Assembly (NCBI GenBank): GCA_004554665.1
Contig: SFKY01000049.1
Coordinates: 1-25,953 of the forward strand
Direction of reading: 5' to 3'
DNA from: Bacteroidales bacterium
GTDB lineage: Bacteria; Bacteroidota; Bacteroidia; Bacteroidales; Bacteroidaceae
Length of the DNA stretch: 25,953 bases
The translations under genes and the position numbers were made by a program. Positions within the stretch are counted from its first letter, which is position 1. Every line of letters starts with the position of its first letter. Of this stretch, positions 14,708 to 21,634 are shown piece after piece. Under the pieces are notes generated by a model. The model saw only the letters and a program-made list of their open reading frames with translations, was not told where the DNA came from and did no database searches.

Positions 14708-16381
14708 ATGATAAACAAGGTAATTACTTTATTTAAGAGAATAACGAGTCATCCCCAATATCTCTATTGGTATGCAGTGGCGGTGCTCCTGCTGCCCAAT
14801 GTAGCCCTGTGCTTTACCGAAGGAATGACCCTATGGGCTTGTGTGGCCAATGTGCTGCTGCCGTTGGGACTGTATATGTGGCTGATGGCATTTTCGGCCA
14901 AGCCGGGGAAGATGGTGTGGGTACTGTTTCCGCTGATATTCTTCGCCGCGTTCCAGATGGTGCTGATTTACCTGTTCGGACAGGGCGTGATAGCTGTCGA
15001 CATGTTTCTTAATGTGGTGACCTCCAATCCGGGCGAGATTTTTGAACTACTCGACAACCTCATCCCGGCTGTGATGGGTGTCTTTGTCATCTATCTGCCC
15101 TTGTTGGCTTGGGGCGTGCTCTCGGCAAGGAGCCGCAAACGTGTCGAGTGGCCACTGCGCCGTTACCGCTACTGGGGAGCCTGGGTAGCTCTGGGGGGCC
15201 TGGTTTGTATCTGTGTAGCCAACTTGAACGATAGCCGTTATCGGCTGCGCGACCATCTCTATCCTGCCAATGTGGTCTATAACCTCGGACTGGCAGTGCA
15301 ACGCAGTTGGATATCGGCACATTATGAGGAGTCGTCGGCCGATTTCCGTTTTCATTCGCGCATGACCCATCCCGCAGACAGCATGGAGGCTTATGTCATG
15401 GTGATAGGCGAGACGGCCAGAGCCCACAATTTTGGTCTGTATGGCTATTCTCGCAACACCACTCCGCTGATGGGAAGTGCTGAGGGTGTGACTGCTTTCA
15501 GGCATGCCACCACCCAGTCTAATACTACCCACAAGAGCGTACCCATGTTGCTGTCGGCGGCTACGGCCGACCATTATGACCGGCTCTATCATGAGCGTGG
15601 CGTGCTTGCAGCATTCCGTGAGGCGGGATATTATACTGTATTCATTTCCAATCAGTTGCAGAATCATTCGTTTGTCGACTTCTTGGGACGGCAGGCCGAT
15701 TCTACAATCTATGTCAAGGCCATGTTCCCCAGCGGTACGAATGTGCACGATGGTGCCATGCTGTCTATGGTGAAGGATGTGTTGGCCCAGCGACGGAATA
15801 AGGTTCTGATAGTACTCCACACTTATGGTTCTCACTTTGATTACAGTGAGCGATATCCGCGCCAGATGGCCCATTTTCTGCCCGACAAACCTACAGAGGC
15901 ACGCTATGAGAATCGTGTAAGTCTGGTCAATGCCTACGACAACTCCATCCGCTATACCGACTGGTTGCTCTATCGGCTCACCCTACTCTTGTCGGAGTAT
16001 GGAGGACAGAGCGCTATGGCCTATACCAGCGACCACGGCGAGAATATTTTCGACGACCAGCGCCGCCTCTTCCTCCATGCCTCGCCCCAAGCTTCGGAGT
16101 ATGAATTGCGCGTGCCGTTCATCGTGTGGCAGTCGGATGCCTATCGGCGAGCCTATCCGGCAGTAGGCAAGGCATTGCAGGCCAACAAGAACCGAGCCGT
16201 ACAGACCAGTGCGTCGTTCTTTCATACCATACTCAATCTGGCCGGTCTTGACACGCCCTGTTACGATGCTACCTTGTCGGTTGCCTCTCCTGCCTATCGC
16301 GAGCGCCCGCTGCAATATCTCACAGACCATAACGAGCCGATGCCCATCTCCTTGCAGGAGCATGGCAGCGTGCATCCGTGA
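14708..16381 (+). CDS. EptA-type phosphoethanolamine transferase
   Basis: This inner-membrane enzyme moves phosphoethanolamine from phosphatidylethanolamine to lipid A or another envelope acceptor. Residues 1-175 form about five membrane helices. The periplasmic sulfatase-fold domain follows, with VMVIGETARAHNFGLYGY (metal-binding Glu235), SNTTHKSVPM carrying the likely Thr274 nucleophile, and YTSDHGENIFDD (Asp442-His443 metal ligands). It has 557 residues, the usual family length. The start ATG at 14708 follows AAAGAAA, 72 bases after the barrel gene, with no terminator between them, so the two are probably co-transcribed. Lipid A modification of this type lowers binding of cationic peptides; the actual acceptor here is unknown. 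Confidence 0.88.
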   Translation: MINKVITLFKRITSHPQYLYWYAVAVLLLPNVALCFTEGMTLWACVANVLLPLGLYMWLMAFSAKPGKMVWVLFPLIFFAAFQMVLIYLFGQGVIAVDMFLNVVTSNPGEIFELLDNLIPAVMGVFVIYLPLLAWGVLSARSRKRVEWPLRRYRYWGAWVALGGLVCICVANLNDSRYRLRDHLYPANVVYNLGLAVQRSWISAHYEESSADFRFHSRMTHPADSMEAYVMVIGETARAHNFGLYGYSRNTTPLMGSAEGVTAFRHATTQSNTTHKSVPMLLSAATADHYDRLYHERGVLAAFREAGYYTVFISNQLQNHSFVDFLGRQADSTIYVKAMFPSGTNVHDGAMLSMVKDVLAQRRNKVLIVLHTYGSHFDYSERYPRQMAHFLPDKPTEARYENRVSLVNAYDNSIRYTDWLLYRLTLLLSEYGGQSAMAYTSDHGENIFDDQRRLFLHASPQASEYELRVPFIVWQSDAYRRAYPAVGKALQANKNRAVQTSASFFHTILNLAGLDTPCYDATLSVASPAYRERPLQYLTDHNEPMPISLQEHGSVHP

Positions 16382-16518
16382 TGGCGTTTCCTGTCCCATA
16401 AAGTGGCGTTTGCAGACCGTATCTCAATTGGAGTACGGTCGTATCGCAATTGGTGTACGCCCGTATCGCAATTGGAGTACGGTCGTATCGCAATTGGGGT
16501 ACGCCCACCAAATGCCAC
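16381..16518. repeat. 22-bp periodic intergenic array
   Basis: Four tandem 22-base units fill 16418-16505. Each is CGTATCGCAATTGG (first copy CGTATCTCAATTGG), one variable base (A, T, A, G), GTACG, then GT, CC, GT, CC in turn, so there is also a 44-base higher-order repeat. The core is pseudo-palindromic (CGTA, CAATTG, TACG). The flanks GTGGCGTTTG (16403-16412) and CAAATGCCAC (16509-16518) are inverse with one mismatch. ATGGCGTTT at 16381 sits one 22-base step before GTGGCGTTT. It lies between eptA and the Rpn-type gene. There are no unique spacers, so it is not a CRISPR array. Confidence 0.85.
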
Positions 16519-16560
16519 CTGTAGGCTGTATTAAAAAAACGAAATTCATCACGCAAGTTA

Positions 16561-16591
16561 TTGGTTGCCATCATTATTTTCAGTATCTTTG
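16561..16591 (+). promoter_or_regulatory. Promoter of the Rpn-type gene
   Basis: TTG at 16561-16563 and TATCTTTG at 16584-16591 are 20 bases apart, a good Bacteroidetes promoter. Transcription should start only a few bases before the ATG at 16599, giving a nearly leaderless mRNA. Confidence 0.7.
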
Positions 16592-16598
16592 CGGTGTT

Positions 16599-17504
16599 AT
16601 GAGCGATTATATACGATTTGACTGGGCCATGAAGCGTCTGCTGCGCAACAAGGCCAACTTCGGAGTGTTGGAGGGATTCCTCACGACGTTGTTGGGCGAG
16701 CCCATCCGTATCCAGAAATTGCTGGAGAGTGAGAGCAACCAAGAAGAGGAGTACGATAAGTACAACCGCGTGGACATTCTGGCCGAGAACGATAAGGGGC
16801 ATCTGTTTCTGATAGAGGTTCAAAACAATAGCGAGTATGCTTACTTCCAGCGGATGTTGTTTGGGGCTTCCAAACTGGTGACGGAGTATATCGAGCGAGG
16901 GCAGAACTATAGTCATGTGAAAAAGGTTTACTCTGTTAATATCGTCTATTTCTCGCTGGGCAATGGCACCGACATCGTCTATCATGGCAAGACGGAGTTT
17001 CGCGGCATTCATAATGGTGAACTGTTGCGGCTTACACCGTTCCAACAGCAGAAGTTTAATGCCTCGGTGGTCAGCGATTTGTATCCGGAATACTATATCC
17101 TGAAAGTCAATGATTTTGACAAGGTGGCCAAGACTCCGTTGGAAGAGTGGATATACTACCTCAATACGGGTGATGTGCCGCAGGATGCGCATGCCCCGGG
17201 GCTCGATTTGGTGCGTGAACATCTGAAGTTGGCTCGCATGACCAAGGCTGAGCTGCAGGCCTATTATCGCCATCTCGATAATATTGTCATCTTAAAGAAT
17301 AATATCTTTACAGAGCGTGAAGAGGGAAGGGCAGAGGGTCGTGCAGAGGGTCGTGCAGAGGGTCGTGCCGAAGGGATAGATATGCAAAAGCTTGAAACGG
17401 CGCGTATGATGCTGACGGATGGTGAGCCTATCGAGAAAATCATGCGTTATACAGGCTTGGATAGTGCAGTGATAGACCAAATTGTTAAAGAGAAAAGAGG
17501 GTAG
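16599..17504 (+). CDS. Rpn/PDDEXK-family nuclease (transposase-like)
   Basis: This 301-residue protein belongs to the PD-(D/E)XK nuclease family, known as Rpn or PDDEXK_2 (formerly transposase_31). The N-terminus (FDWAMKRLLRNKANFGVLEGFLTTLLGE) is typical. The nuclease core RVDILAENDKGHLFLIEVQ gives Asp59 and Glu73-x-Gln75. The C-terminus has a run of EGRA units (about 242-259) coded by a perfect 12-bp repeat, then a short helical domain (262-301). Rpn proteins stimulate recA-independent recombination, and some act in phage defence with an inhibitor translated from inside the gene. The frame is open back to 16209, but the promoter at 16561-16591 fixes the ATG at 16599. No terminal inverted repeats of an insertion sequence were found. 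Confidence 0.87.
   Translation: MSDYIRFDWAMKRLLRNKANFGVLEGFLTTLLGEPIRIQKLLESESNQEEEYDKYNRVDILAENDKGHLFLIEVQNNSEYAYFQRMLFGASKLVTEYIERGQNYSHVKKVYSVNIVYFSLGNGTDIVYHGKTEFRGIHNGELLRLTPFQQQKFNASVVSDLYPEYYILKVNDFDKVAKTPLEEWIYYLNTGDVPQDAHAPGLDLVREHLKLARMTKAELQAYYRHLDNIVILKNNIFTEREEGRAEGRAEGRAEGRAEGIDMQKLETARMMLTDGEPIEKIMRYTGLDSAVIDQIVKEKRG
17331..17366 (+). repeat. 12-bp coding tandem repeat (EGRA units)
   Basis: GCAGAGGGTCGT occurs three times without change, with degenerate units on both sides. Each copy adds four residues, so gain or loss of copies keeps the frame. Confidence 0.9.
17382..17504 (+). CDS. Possible internally initiated C-terminal product of the Rpn gene
   Basis: An in-frame ATG at 17382 follows GAAGGGATAGAT, with AAGGG at Shine-Dalgarno distance. 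It would give a 40-residue protein made of the C-terminal helical domain (MQKLETARMMLTDGEPIEK onward). In enteric Rpn genes, small proteins started inside the gene neutralise the full-length nuclease. Applying that here is inference: Bacteroidetes depend little on Shine-Dalgarno pairing, and the purine-rich repeat could resemble one by chance. Confidence 0.25.
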   Translation: MQKLETARMMLTDGEPIEKIMRYTGLDSAVIDQIVKEKRG

Positions 17505-17527
17505 GTTAAGACTTGTTCCTGTCTCAT

Positions 17528-17604
17528 AAATCGCTTGGTATGGCAGATTGAACGTTTAAATTTGTTTAATATTCACACTTCAAGAGCATACCAGCGATTA
17601 TTTT
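17528..17604. repeat. Long-loop inverted repeat downstream of the Rpn gene
   Basis: AATCGCTTGGTATG (17529-17542) and CATACCAGCGATT (17587-17599) are inverse copies with one extra base in the left arm and a 44-base AT-rich loop, followed by ATTTTTG. It could be a weak terminator of the Rpn gene or an operator pair for the next gene. Confidence 0.35.
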
Positions 17605-17639
17605 TGTACTTATTGATGGTGTGTTTGCCCATTTCTTGT

Positions 17640-17647
17640 TAACTTTG
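17640..17647 (+). promoter_or_regulatory. -7 box (TAACTTTG) for the secreted-protein gene
   Basis: TAACTTTG matches TAnnTTTG. It lies 9 bases before an ATG at 17657 and 36 bases before the preferred ATG at 17684. It overlaps the longer open frame from 17621 and argues against that start. Confidence 0.5.
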
Positions 17648-17683
17648 TACTACAAAATGACGATAAGATGTACAAAGATTAGC

Positions 17684-18904
17684 ATGAAGAGAAATTTTAT
17701 ATTATTGCTTTTGTGCTTCGTGGCAAGCATAGGGCGTAGTGAGGAGTATTATTATGAAGTGCCTGCAACAAGACCTACTACATCGACTAATACCTCGAAA
17801 GGAGTGGAAGTTGATTTTGGGGAGTACAAGTGGACCATTACGTCAAATATTGATTATTTGGGGCATAGTTTAGCCCATATTGGCTCTGGAGAAACAGCAT
17901 CTAAGCTTTATTATCTGAAGTTTTGTAAAGTCTCGACCCCTGCAAGTTGGGTTACTTTATCGACAGATGGGATTAAGGGGGATGTTGAATCGGTTGAGAT
18001 TAGGGCTTGGTCATCCGAGGTTAAAAATGCTGTTTATCCTTCTCTTTCTGTAACGGTGGGTGACACCTCTTATGGCAGTCAAACTATAGAATATACATCG
18101 TCGGGTGAAGGAAAGTTTTATAAATTTACAAAGCCTAACAATGCGAATGGTTCGGGTAAGATAGTTATTAAATATGCGCAAGAATGTAAGGCTGCTTTGT
18201 ATTTTGCTAGTTTAAAGATTACCTATAATCACACATCCGTAACTTTGAGTCAAGATTCAGTCAATGTGGATGTGAATCTTGATCGTAAGTTCACAGCGGA
18301 TGGGGGATGGTACACACTCTGTTTGCCATTCGCTGTGTCGAACGACCAATTGGCAACGGTCTTTGGCGATGGGGTCCGTGTAGAATCGCTGACGGCTGCA
18401 CGTAAGGAAACAGATGGTACGACGACACTTGTGTTTTCTGCGGTGTCAAATGGTGTGGAGGCAGGTAAGGCCTATTTGGTGAAGCCGACTACGACAGCGG
18501 AAAACCCGGTTTTCTCAGGTGTCACTTTGTCGTCAGCAACCCCTCAACCCACAGAGGTGGATGGCTACAAATTTGTGGGAACCTATGGTCTGACGCATTT
18601 GGATCCGGCCAATAAGGACTATCGCTTGTTGGGTGGCAATGACGGATTGGGATTGTATCGCATCGCAGCCAATGATGCAACAAATCTGAAAGGCACGCGA
18701 GGCTATTTCGTCTTTCCCTCCGATGGCCAGCAAGCAGCAGAAGCCAAGGTTGCGGTGTCGGTGCCTACAGATATACATTCTGTAATAGGTGTAGAGAAAG
18801 TGAAAGAAGGGATATATACCCTACAGGGAGTGAAGATAGAACATGCAGACCACTTGCCTGCAGGTGTATACATCAATAATGGCAAAAAGATTTTGGTGAA
18901 ATGA
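17684..18904 (+). CDS. Secreted protein with type IX-like C-terminal tail
   Basis: This is a 406-residue exported protein of unknown role. MKRNFILLLLCFVASIGRS is a Sec signal peptide. An N-terminal beta-rich domain (about 25-200) is written in AT-rich DNA. A second module begins near residue 205 (GGWYTLCLPFAVSNDQLATVFGDG, EAGKAYLVKP), a pattern often seen in Prevotella surface proteins. The last 45 residues (GIYTLQGVKIEHADHLPAGVYINNGKKILVK in outline) resemble the sorting domain of type IX secretion substrates. An ATG at 17657 would add nine residues before the signal. Its stop overlaps the start of the next small gene as ATGA. The ligand or substrate cannot be told from the sequence. Confidence 0.8.
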   Translation: MKRNFILLLLCFVASIGRSEEYYYEVPATRPTTSTNTSKGVEVDFGEYKWTITSNIDYLGHSLAHIGSGETASKLYYLKFCKVSTPASWVTLSTDGIKGDVESVEIRAWSSEVKNAVYPSLSVTVGDTSYGSQTIEYTSSGEGKFYKFTKPNNANGSGKIVIKYAQECKAALYFASLKITYNHTSVTLSQDSVNVDVNLDRKFTADGGWYTLCLPFAVSNDQLATVFGDGVRVESLTAARKETDGTTTLVFSAVSNGVEAGKAYLVKPTTTAENPVFSGVTLSSATPQPTEVDGYKFVGTYGLTHLDPANKDYRLLGGNDGLGLYRIAANDATNLKGTRGYFVFPSDGQQAAEAKVAVSVPTDIHSVIGVEKVKEGIYTLQGVKIEHADHLPAGVYINNGKKILVK

Positions 18905-19116
18905 AAGAACAAGCACTTGTACAAGGGCACAAATCGATCTATGTGCGACCAGTAATAGAATTGTTTTCCATGCAGGTTACTTCCTGTTTGATGGCCAGCT
19001 TAGGTGAGGAAAAAGAAGAAATGGAGCAAGGGGATGCCCGCTCGAAAGAGTTTGGCGGTTTCTTCGACTCTGAATCTACAGAAGGAACCTATGGTGAGTC
19101 TATTTGGGAAGAATAA
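18901..19116 (+). CDS. Small acidic protein coupled to the secreted-protein gene
   Basis: This is a 71-residue protein whose ATG overlaps the stop of the upstream gene (ATGA), so translation is coupled. It has a polar N-terminus with YVRPVIELFSMQ, then SCLMAS, then an acidic, glycine-rich tail (GEEKEEMEQGD, GGFFDSESTEG, ending WEE). Small Bacteroidales proteins with a YxxPxIxx leader, a short hydrophobic stretch ending in Ser/Cys and an acidic end often occur beside surface-protein genes. That resemblance is from memory and no function is known to me. There is no signal peptide of normal length. It could be a partner or chaperone of the secreted protein, or a peptide precursor; neither is shown. 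Confidence 0.7.
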   Translation: MKEQALVQGHKSIYVRPVIELFSMQVTSCLMASLGEEKEEMEQGDARSKEFGGFFDSESTEGTYGESIWEE

Positions 19117-19163
19117 ATGAGCGTACCCGCTTAATAGTGGGAGAATCAGCATGTTATGAATAC

Positions 19164-19201
19164 AAAAAATCCTTGTACCGATTAGGGTGCAAGGATTTTT
19201 T
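19164..19201. terminator. Bidirectional terminator between the small acidic gene and proS
   Basis: A 16-bp stem (six A, then TCCTTGTACC, paired with GGTGCAAGGA and six T; one T-G wobble) has a loop of about six bases. A and T tracts on both sides let it stop both convergent transcripts. Confidence 0.92.
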
Positions 19202-19222
19202 ATCTGAGTGTGTGATGCTGTA

Positions 19223-20704
19223 TCAATAGCTGCGGGCAATGAGTACCCTACATTTGCTGGGCTTGCCTGTTACCATGTCAGCACCCGGTGTCTGCTCGAA
19301 GGCAAAGGGGACACAACGGATCGTGGCCTGTGTCTCTTCCTTGATTCTGGCTTCGGTCTCGGCAGTGCCATCCCAGTGACAGAGGAAGAAGCCGCCGTCT
19401 TTGATACGCTCCTTGAACTCCTCATAGTCGTCACAAATATAGACGTGTGCATCGCGGAACTTGCGTGCCTTCTCAAAGATGTTGTCTTGAATCTCGTCGA
19501 GCAGCGCTTTCACACGCTCTACAATGCCGTCGAAACTTACAGACTCTTTCTCTAAGGTGTCGCGACGCATGATTTCGATGGTGTTTTGCTCCAGATCGCG
19601 GCCTCCCATGACCAGACGGACGGGCACACCCTTGAGTTCGTAATCGGCAAATTTGAATCCGGGACGCTTGTTGTCGGTATCGTCATACTTGACACTGATT
19701 CCGAGTGCGCGCAGTTGTTCGATGACAGGTGTCAGCTTGGCTGTGATGGCTGCCAGCTGGTCTCCACCCTTGCTGATAGGGATGATGACCACCTGTATGG
19801 GGGCGAGTTTCGGAGGCAGCACCAATCCGTTGTCGTCTGAATGGGTCATGATGAGCGCGCCGATGAGGCGGGTGGATACGCCCCAAGAGGTAGCCCATAC
19901 GTATTCGGGCTTGTTCTCCCGGTTGAGGAAAGTCACATCAAAGGATTTGGCAAAGTTCTGGCCGAGGAAGTGGCTTGTACCGCTCTGCAGCGCCTTGCCG
20001 TCCTGCATCATAGCCTCGATGGTATAGGTGTCGAGTGCACCAGCGAATCGCTCGGTCTCACTCTTCACGCCTTGGAATACAGGAACGGCCATCCACTTTT
20101 CTGCAAATTCAGCGTAGACATGCAACATCTGCTGAGCTTCTGCCTCTGCCTCCTCGCGGGTGGCGTGTGCTGTGTGGCCTTCCTGCCACAAGAATTCGGA
20201 TGTACGCAAGAATGGGCGTGTGCGCATTTCCCATCTCATCACATTGCACCACTGGTTGCAGAGCAGTGGGAGGTCACGGTATGAGTGAATCCAGTTGCGG
20301 TATGTGTTCCAGATAATGGTTTCAGACGTAGGGCGTATGATGAGTTCTTCCTCCAGTCTGGCTGATGGGTCTACTACCACGCTATTCCCGTCTTCGCTGG
20401 CTTTCAGACGATAGTGGGTGACCACTGCACACTCCTTGGCAAAACCTTTCACATGTTCAGCTTCCTTAGAAAGGAACGACTTGGGGATGAGCAGGGGGAA
20501 ATAAGCGTTTTGTACACCTGTCTCTTTAAACATTCGGTCGAGTTGGGCTTGCATCTTCTCCCATATAGCATAGCCATAGGGCTTGATTACCATACAACCG
20601 CGTACGGCAGACTGCTCGGCAAGGTCTGCTTTTACGACAAGATCATTAAACCACTGGCTGTAATTGTCAGCTCTTTTAGTAAGGTCTTTGAGTTCTTTTG
20701 CCAT
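19223..20704 (-). CDS. proS: Prolyl-tRNA synthetase, archaeal/eukaryotic-like type
   Basis: This class II synthetase attaches proline to tRNA-Pro. At 493 residues it lacks the editing insertion of the E. coli type. It ends in Tyr (CRVLIARSY) with an extra C-terminal domain, both marks of the archaeal-like (type 3) ProRS common in Bacteroidetes. The class II motifs are visible: YFPLLIP (motif 1 region, 68-74), RPTSET (124-129), VMRWEMRTRPFLRTSEFLWQ (motif 2) and ATSWGVSTRLIGALIMTH (motif 3, about 271-288). The ATG at 20704 (MAKELKDLTKRADNYSQWF) fits the family start. It is divergent from the OmpA-type gene, with a leader of roughly 100 bases. Confidence 0.96.
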   Translation of the reverse strand: MAKELKDLTKRADNYSQWFNDLVVKADLAEQSAVRGCMVIKPYGYAIWEKMQAQLDRMFKETGVQNAYFPLLIPKSFLSKEAEHVKGFAKECAVVTHYRLKASEDGNSVVVDPSARLEEELIIRPTSETIIWNTYRNWIHSYRDLPLLCNQWCNVMRWEMRTRPFLRTSEFLWQEGHTAHATREEAEAEAQQMLHVYAEFAEKWMAVPVFQGVKSETERFAGALDTYTIEAMMQDGKALQSGTSHFLGQNFAKSFDVTFLNRENKPEYVWATSWGVSTRLIGALIMTHSDDNGLVLPPKLAPIQVVIIPISKGGDQLAAITAKLTPVIEQLRALGISVKYDDTDNKRPGFKFADYELKGVPVRLVMGGRDLEQNTIEIMRRDTLEKESVSFDGIVERVKALLDEIQDNIFEKARKFRDAHVYICDDYEEFKERIKDGGFFLCHWDGTAETEARIKEETQATIRCVPFAFEQTPGADMVTGKPSKCRVLIARSY

Positions 20705-20757
20705 TTTATCTCTGTTTTAATCATTTCTGACAGTGTAGGGAAAACCATATTGTCTTT

Positions 20758-20771
20758 TAGGAAATTTCCTA
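20758..20771. promoter_or_regulatory. Perfect 14-bp palindrome in the proS leader
   Basis: TAGGAAATTTCCTA is fully self-complementary. It lies between the proS -7 box and the proS start, a position suited to an operator. No regulator is assigned. Confidence 0.35.
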
Positions 20772-20793
20772 TCTGACTTGTTGATTTATTCCA

Positions 20794-20812
20794 TAATTTT
20801 GCGGCAAAATTA
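20794..20812. promoter_or_regulatory. Palindrome holding two opposed -7 boxes (proS / ompA region)
   Basis: TAATTTTGC, G, GCAAAATTA is a perfect palindrome. Each half is a TAnnTTTG box, one on each strand. The minus-strand box would drive proS with a leader of about 95 bases. The plus-strand box would be an upstream promoter for the OmpA-type gene. Neither has a well-spaced -33 TTG. Confidence 0.5.
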
Positions 20813-20855
20813 CTAAAAAAAGTTGGTAAACGCAGCAATATGCAGAAAAAAGAAT

Positions 20856-20863
20856 TAACTTTG
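20856..20863 (+). promoter_or_regulatory. -7 box (TAACTTTG) for the OmpA-type gene
   Basis: TAACTTTG matches TAnnTTTG and ends 34 bases before the ATG at 20898. A GGAG ribosome binding site precedes the ATG. Confidence 0.55.
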
Positions 20864-20897
20864 CACTAACAATACATTAAATTAAAAATTGGAGAAT

Positions 20898-21575
20898 ATG
20901 AAAAAGATGAAGATTATGACATTCGCATTGTGTGTCCTTACGATTTTCGGATGTCAGACAAAGCAAGGCACTGGTGCCTTAATAGGTGCTGGTGGTGGTG
21001 CCGCTCTCGGTGCTATCATCGGTAAGATAGCTGGCAATACAGCAGTGGGCGCTGCCATTGGCGGTGCAGTGGGCGCTGGTGCTGGTGCTATTATCGGCAA
21101 GCACATGGACAAGGTCGCTGCTGAGGCTGCAGCTCAGGTCGAGAATGCCAAGGTGGAGGAAGTGACCGATGCCAACGGCTTTAAGGCTGTGAAGGTGACC
21201 TTCGATAGCGGTATCTTGTTTGCTACCAATAAGGCCGAATTGAACCAGGCTTCGAAGAACGAACTGGCCAAGTTCTCTTCTGTATTGAAGAACAATACCG
21301 ACTGCCATGTGGATATCTACGGACATACAGACTCTACTGGTAACGATGGCATCAACGTGCCTCTTTCCAACAACCGTGCCCAGAGCGTAGTGTCTTATCT
21401 GAAGCAGTGTGGTGTCGCTTCCACCCAGTTCCAGAATGTAGTAGGTAAGGGAAGTTCGGAGCCTGTAGCCGACAACAGCACGGCAGCTGGCCGTCAGCAG
21501 AATCGTCGTGTGGAGATTTATCTTTATGCTTCACAGGCGATGGTGGATGCTGCCAATGCAGGAACACTTCAGTAA
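20898..21575 (+). CDS. OmpA-family lipoprotein with glycine-zipper domain
   Basis: This is a 225-residue outer-membrane lipoprotein. The signal MKKMKIMTFALCVLTIFGC gives a lipidated Cys19. Residues 25-65 are a glycine zipper (GALIGAGGGAALGAIIGKIAG and a second similar stretch), probably a membrane-inserted hairpin. Residues about 95-210 are the OmpA-like peptidoglycan-binding domain: VTFDSGILFATNKAEL, then VDIYGHTDSTGNDGINVPLSNNRAQSVVSYL (in outline) with the Asp and Arg that hold diaminopimelate, and GRQQNRRVEI. It tethers the outer membrane to the wall. A frame open from a TTG at 20889 is rejected because GGAG precedes the ATG at 20898. Confidence 0.92.
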   Translation: MKKMKIMTFALCVLTIFGCQTKQGTGALIGAGGGAALGAIIGKIAGNTAVGAAIGGAVGAGAGAIIGKHMDKVAAEAAAQVENAKVEEVTDANGFKAVKVTFDSGILFATNKAELNQASKNELAKFSSVLKNNTDCHVDIYGHTDSTGNDGINVPLSNNRAQSVVSYLKQCGVASTQFQNVVGKGSSEPVADNSTAAGRQQNRRVEIYLYASQAMVDAANAGTLQ

Positions 21576-21597
21576 TCATTAGTTTGTTTGATAAGCA

Positions 21598-21630
21598 GGG
21601 CGTTCACATTGCGTGTGCGCCCTTTTGTCT
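21598..21630 (+). terminator. Probable terminator of the OmpA-type gene
   Basis: GGGCG and a following CAC pair with GTG and the CGCCC of GCGCCC around a short loop, then TTTTGTCTT. The stem has a two-base internal mismatch. It ends only about 5 bases before the mtgA ATG, so it may attenuate rather than fully block read-through. Confidence 0.55.
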
Positions 21631-21634
21631 TGAT

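Noticed and set aside
16418..16505. 22-bp array as a CRISPR
   Set aside because: The units are contiguous with no unique spacers, and no cas genes are in the window.
16209..16598. N-terminal extension of the Rpn-type protein through the 22-bp array
   Set aside because: The frame merely stays open across the end of eptA and the array; the promoter at 16561-16591 and the family start at MSDYIRFDWAMK place the gene at 16599.
16381..17604. Rpn-type gene plus array as a complete insertion sequence
   Set aside because: No terminal inverted repeats or target-site duplication bracket the gene; the inverse flanks (16403 / 16509) enclose only the array.
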